This document shows positions 61,290 through 64,000 of a DNA stretch of 64,000 nt, in pieces. The notes under the pieces are model-generated. The model was not told the origin of the DNA. It did no database searches and saw only the letters and a list, made by a program, of their open reading frames with translations. Positions within the stretch are counted from its first letter, which is position 1, and each line of letters starts with the position of its first letter. Position numbers and translations under genes: made by a program. This stretch comes from Alphaproteobacteria bacterium (lineage in GTDB: Bacteria > Pseudomonadota > Alphaproteobacteria > Rhizobiales > Aestuariivirgaceae), in the NCBI GenBank assembly GCA_028868695.1, contig JAGWTZ010000003.1, positions 1-64,000 on the forward strand, written 5' to 3'.

Positions 61290-64000
61290 TTACGAGCAAC
61301 CGCTCGTCGAGCCGCAGGTGTCGCACTTCAGGCAAGTGCCGTTGCGCACCATCGTGAAGTTTCCGCATTCGCTGCAGCTCTCGCCTTCATAACCCTTGAG
61401 GCGCGCCTCAGTGCGCTTGTCCATGGCCTTCACCGCCGTATCTGGCTGGTAAGTCATTGGCGACGGCGCATCCGCTGGCAGCAATGGGCTTGCAGTTTGA
61501 GATGTAGAAATGAGTGCCTGTGACAATCCGTCAGCGGCGCGCATCTGCAGCGCATGGGCGGGCGAAGCCCCCTGGGCGCTGGCCTGCTGCGGCATCACCA
61601 CAACATTGGCGAGGTTCTGCTTGCGCACGAAGCCGGTGGAAACAAAGCGTTGCGCCGGGGCCGTGGGCTTGGGCGCTTCCACGCCTTCGCCGCGGCCCAG
61701 CGAGTCAAAGCGCAGCTCCGAAGGTTCCACATGCGCCAGGTCATGGCGGCCGAGATAGGAGACGGCAAGTTCACGGAACACATAGTCGAGGATCGACGTC
61801 GCGTTCTTGATCGAGTCATTGCCCTGCACCATGCCCGCCGGCTCAAACTTCGTGAAGGTGAATGCATCCACGAATTCTTCAAGCGGCACGCCATATTGCA
61901 GGCCAACCGACACGGCGATGGCGAAGTTGTTCATCATTGCGCGAAGGGCAGCGCCCTCCTTGTGCATGTCGATGAAGATTTCGCCAAGCTTGCCATCCTC
62001 GTATTCACCAGTGCGTAGGTAAACCTTGTGGCCGCCAACGGTGGCCTTCTGGGTGTAACCCTTGCGGCGGGCCGGCAGTTTCTCGCGCTCATGCACACGC
62101 TCAACCACCCGTTCGACGATCTTCTCGACGATGGTTTCAACGCGGGCGGGCATCGTCTTGGCCACCAGCGTTTCGGCAACGTCTTCGGCTTCGTCGTCAT
62201 TGTCGGCGATGAGCTGGGCCGAGAGCGGCTGCGAAAGCTTCGAGCCATCGCGGTAAAGCGCATTGGCCTTGATCGCCAGCTTCCACGACAGCATGTAGGC
62301 CTGTTCGCAATCCTCAACCGTGGCGTCATTCGGCATGTTGATGGTCTTGGAGATCGCACCCGAGATGAAGGGCTGCGAAGCAGCCATCATGCGGATGTGG
62401 CTTTCCACCGAGAGATAACGCTTGCCAATGCGGCCGCAGGGATTGGCGCAATCAAACACCGGCAGGTGCTCATCCTTCAAGCCGGGCGCCCCTTCCAGGG
62501 TCATCGCGCCGCAGACATGGATGTTGGCGCGGTCGATGTCAGCCCTCGAGAAGCCCAGCGAGCCCAAGAGGTCAAAGCCGAAATCATTGAGCTGCGCATC
62601 AGTGAGCTTCAACACATTCTTGCAGAACTCTTCGCCCAGCGTGAACTTGTTGAACACGAACTTGATGTCAAAGGCTGAAGCAAGGCCTGCTTCGATCTTG
62701 CTGATTTGCTCTTCACCAAAGCCCTTGGCGCGCAGCTGCGCGTGGTTCAGGGCGGGGCTGTCAGCCAGCGTGCCATGGCCCACGGCATAGCCGATGATCT
62801 CTTCGATCTGATCCGCATTGTAGCCCAGCGTGCGCAGCGCTTCCGGAACAGCCTGGTTGATGATCTTGAAATAGCCGCCGCCAGCCAGTTTCTTGAACTT
62901 CACCAGCGCAAAATCCGGCTCGATGCCCGTGGTGTCGCAATCCATCACCAGGCCGATCGTGCCCGTGGGGGCAACAACGGTGGATTGGGCGTTGCGATAG
63001 CCATGGGCTTCGCCCAGTTCAACTGCGCGGTCCCACGCCTTGCGGGCAGCCAGCGCCAGCGCCTTGTCCGAGAGGTCGTTCTCATCGAGGGGCACCGGGT
63101 TCACATGCAGGTTTTCATAGCCCACGGCAGCACCATAGGCGGCGCGGCGGTGGTTGCGCATCACGCGCAGCATGTGTTCGCGGTTCTTGGCAAAGCCGGG
63201 GAAGGGGCCAAGCTCCTTGGCCATTTCAGCCGAGGTGGCATAGGCAACACCGGTCATGATGGCCGAGATGGCGGCACAAATGGCGCGGCCTTCATGGCTG
63301 TCATAGGGGATGCCCGCCGTCATCAAGAGGCCGCCGATATTGGCAAAGCCCAAGCCCAGCGTACGATATTCGTAAGACAGCTTGGCAATTTCCTTGGACG
63401 GGAACTGTGCCATCAACACCGAGATTTCGAGCACGACAGTCCACAACCGGGTGGCATGCTCATAGGCCGCAATGTTGAATTTGCCGGTGGCGGCATCGCG
63501 GAACTGCAACAGGTTCAGCGAGGCCAGGTTGCAGGCCGTGTCATCAAGGAACATGTATTCCGAGCAAGGGTTCGAGGCGCGGATTTCGCCAGAGCCGATG
63601 CAGGTGTGCCAGTCATTGATGGTGGTGTGGAACTGGATGCCCGGATCAGCCGAGGCCCAGGCCGCATGGCCGATCTTTTCCCAAAGCTCGCGCGCCTTCA
63701 GCGTCTTGGTCACCTTTCCGGTGATGCGGCCCGTGAGATTCCAGTCGCCGTCTTTTTCGACAGCCTTGAGGAAGTCGTCGGTTACGCGCACGGAATTGTT
63801 CGAGTTTTGGCCCGAAACAGTGCGGTAAGCCTCACCGTCCCAATCGGAGTCATAGGTGTCGAACTCGATATCGGTATAGCCTTGCTTGGCGAACTGGATG
63901 ACGCGCTTGATGTAATTGTCGGAAACCTGCGCACGGCGGGCTTCTTTCACGGCGCGCTTGAGGGCCGGGTTCTTCTCAATCTCAAAGCAATCGGAGCCGG
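61290..64000 (-). CDS. nrdJ: Vitamin B12-dependent (class II) ribonucleotide reductase, 5' end outside window
   Basis: Makes deoxyribonucleotides using adenosylcobalamin, with or without oxygen. About 903 residues are visible, and the frame stays open to the right edge (before the residue at 63950 it reads '[17 protein letters not shown]'), so the start is missing. The radical-site block '[21 protein letters not shown]' lies around the first fifth, '[22 protein letters not shown]' mid-way. The C-terminus has a zinc-ribbon-like '[18 protein letters not shown]' followed by 'CGSTSGCS', the redox cysteines. A long charged linker (about residues 570-610) with '[16 protein letters not shown]' separates core and tail. 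No intein is visible. Confidence 0.96.
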   Translation of the reverse strand, partial: GSDCFEIEKNPALKRAVKEARRAQVSDNYIKRVIQFAKQGYTDIEFDTYDSDWDGEAYRTVSGQNSNNSVRVTDDFLKAVEKDGDWNLTGRITGKVTKTLKARELWEKIGHAAWASADPGIQFHTTINDWHTCIGSGEIRASNPCSEYMFLDDTACNLASLNLLQFRDAATGKFNIAAYEHATRLWTVVLEISVLMAQFPSKEIAKLSYEYRTLGLGFANIGGLLMTAGIPYDSHEGRAICAAISAIMTGVAYATSAEMAKELGPFPGFAKNREHMLRVMRNHRRAAYGAAVGYENLHVNPVPLDENDLSDKALALAARKAWDRAVELGEAHGYRNAQSTVVAPTGTIGLVMDCDTTGIEPDFALVKFKKLAGGGYFKIINQAVPEALRTLGYNADQIEEIIGYAVGHGTLADSPALNHAQLRAKGFGEEQISKIEAGLASAFDIKFVFNKFTLGEEFCKNVLKLTDAQLNDFGFDLLGSLGFSRADIDRANIHVCGAMTLEGAPGLKDEHLPVFDCANPCGRIGKRYLSVESHIRMMAASQPFISGAISKTINMPNDATVEDCEQAYMLSWKLAIKANALYRDGSKLSQPLSAQLIADNDDEAEDVAETLVAKTMPARVETIVEKIVERVVERVHEREKLPARRKGYTQKATVGGHKVYLRTGEYEDGKLGEIFIDMHKEGAALRAMMNNFAIAVSVGLQYGVPLEEFVDAFTFTKFEPAGMVQGNDSIKNATSILDYVFRELAVSYLGRHDLAHVEPSELRFDSLGRGEGVEAPKPTAPAQRFVSTGFVRKQNLANVVVMPQQASAQGASPAHALQMRAADGLSQALISTSQTASPLLPADAPSPMTYQPDTAVKAMDKRTEARLKGYEGESCSECGNFTMVRNGTCLKCDTCGSTSGCS

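Noticed and set aside
61014-61523. Short open frames after the AT-rich gap
   Set aside because: They cross the nrdJ terminator, run antisense into nrdJ and have no ribosome site or recognisable motif.

Overview
The window comes from a GC-rich alphaproteobacterium, most likely of the order Hyphomicrobiales (Rhizobiales) or close to it. The evidence is a complete division/cell-wall (dcw) cluster placed directly after the RNase P RNA gene, a metF gene behind an ArsR-methyltransferase regulator, a DUF3311 + MctP-type symporter pair, a liv operon ending in a small DUF6867-like membrane protein, three L,D-transpeptidases, a B12-dependent ribonucleotide reductase, and a perfect CtrA-type box. I saw no tRNA, rRNA operon, CRISPR array, prophage or intact insertion sequence. 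Almost all of the window is ordinary core chromosome.

Layout. 1-9.7 kb: the end of a YcbB-type L,D-transpeptidase, an M24 aminopeptidase, a membrane GGDEF-EAL protein, a DUF1127 gene behind the CtrA box, an OmpA lipoprotein with prmA, a MlaC-like protein, an acyltransferase and an EamA transporter. 9.7-15 kb: a monocarboxylate-type symporter with its DUF3311 partner, a two-gene cassette of unknown function with lower GC, an extensin-like lipoprotein and two more MlaC-like proteins. 15-20 kb: the ArsR-methyltransferase/metF operon, then small exported or membrane proteins, a TerB-DnaJ protein with an AmpD-type amidase, and a DUF4112 protein. 20-38.4 kb: rnpB, then rsmH-ftsL-ftsI-murE-murF-mraY-murD-ftsW-murG-murC-murB-ddl-ftsQ-ftsA-ftsZ, mostly with overlapping stop/start codons, ending in a strong terminator. 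mraZ and lpxC, which often flank this cluster, are not at their usual places. 38.5-45.7 kb: bamD and a livHMGF-DUF6867-livK branched-chain amino-acid ABC system whose LivG carries a fused C-terminal helix-hairpin-helix domain. 45.9-51.2 kb: a PadR regulator with an RND efflux pair. 51.3-56.4 kb: an L,D-transpeptidase, a FAD oxidoreductase, a cyclopropane fatty-acid synthase, a lipoprotein and an aminotransferase. 56.5-58 kb: one exported protein, then about 1 kb of palindromic repeats followed by a strongly structured, protein-free segment that looks like an unassigned non-coding RNA. 58-64 kb: aspS, a third L,D-transpeptidase, a 26-residue Lys/Ala micro-protein, and nrdJ running off the right edge.

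How the parts fit: the dominant theme is the cell envelope. The dcw genes make lipid II and the division ring. The L,D-transpeptidases, amidase and extensin-like protein remodel peptidoglycan, and the OmpA, BamD, MlaC, acyltransferase and Cfa proteins serve the outer membrane and lipids. The best candidates for new biology are the structured RNA near 57.5-57.8 kb, the LivG fusion, the BamD without a lipidation cysteine, the orphan MlaC trio, and the lower-GC two-gene cassette.
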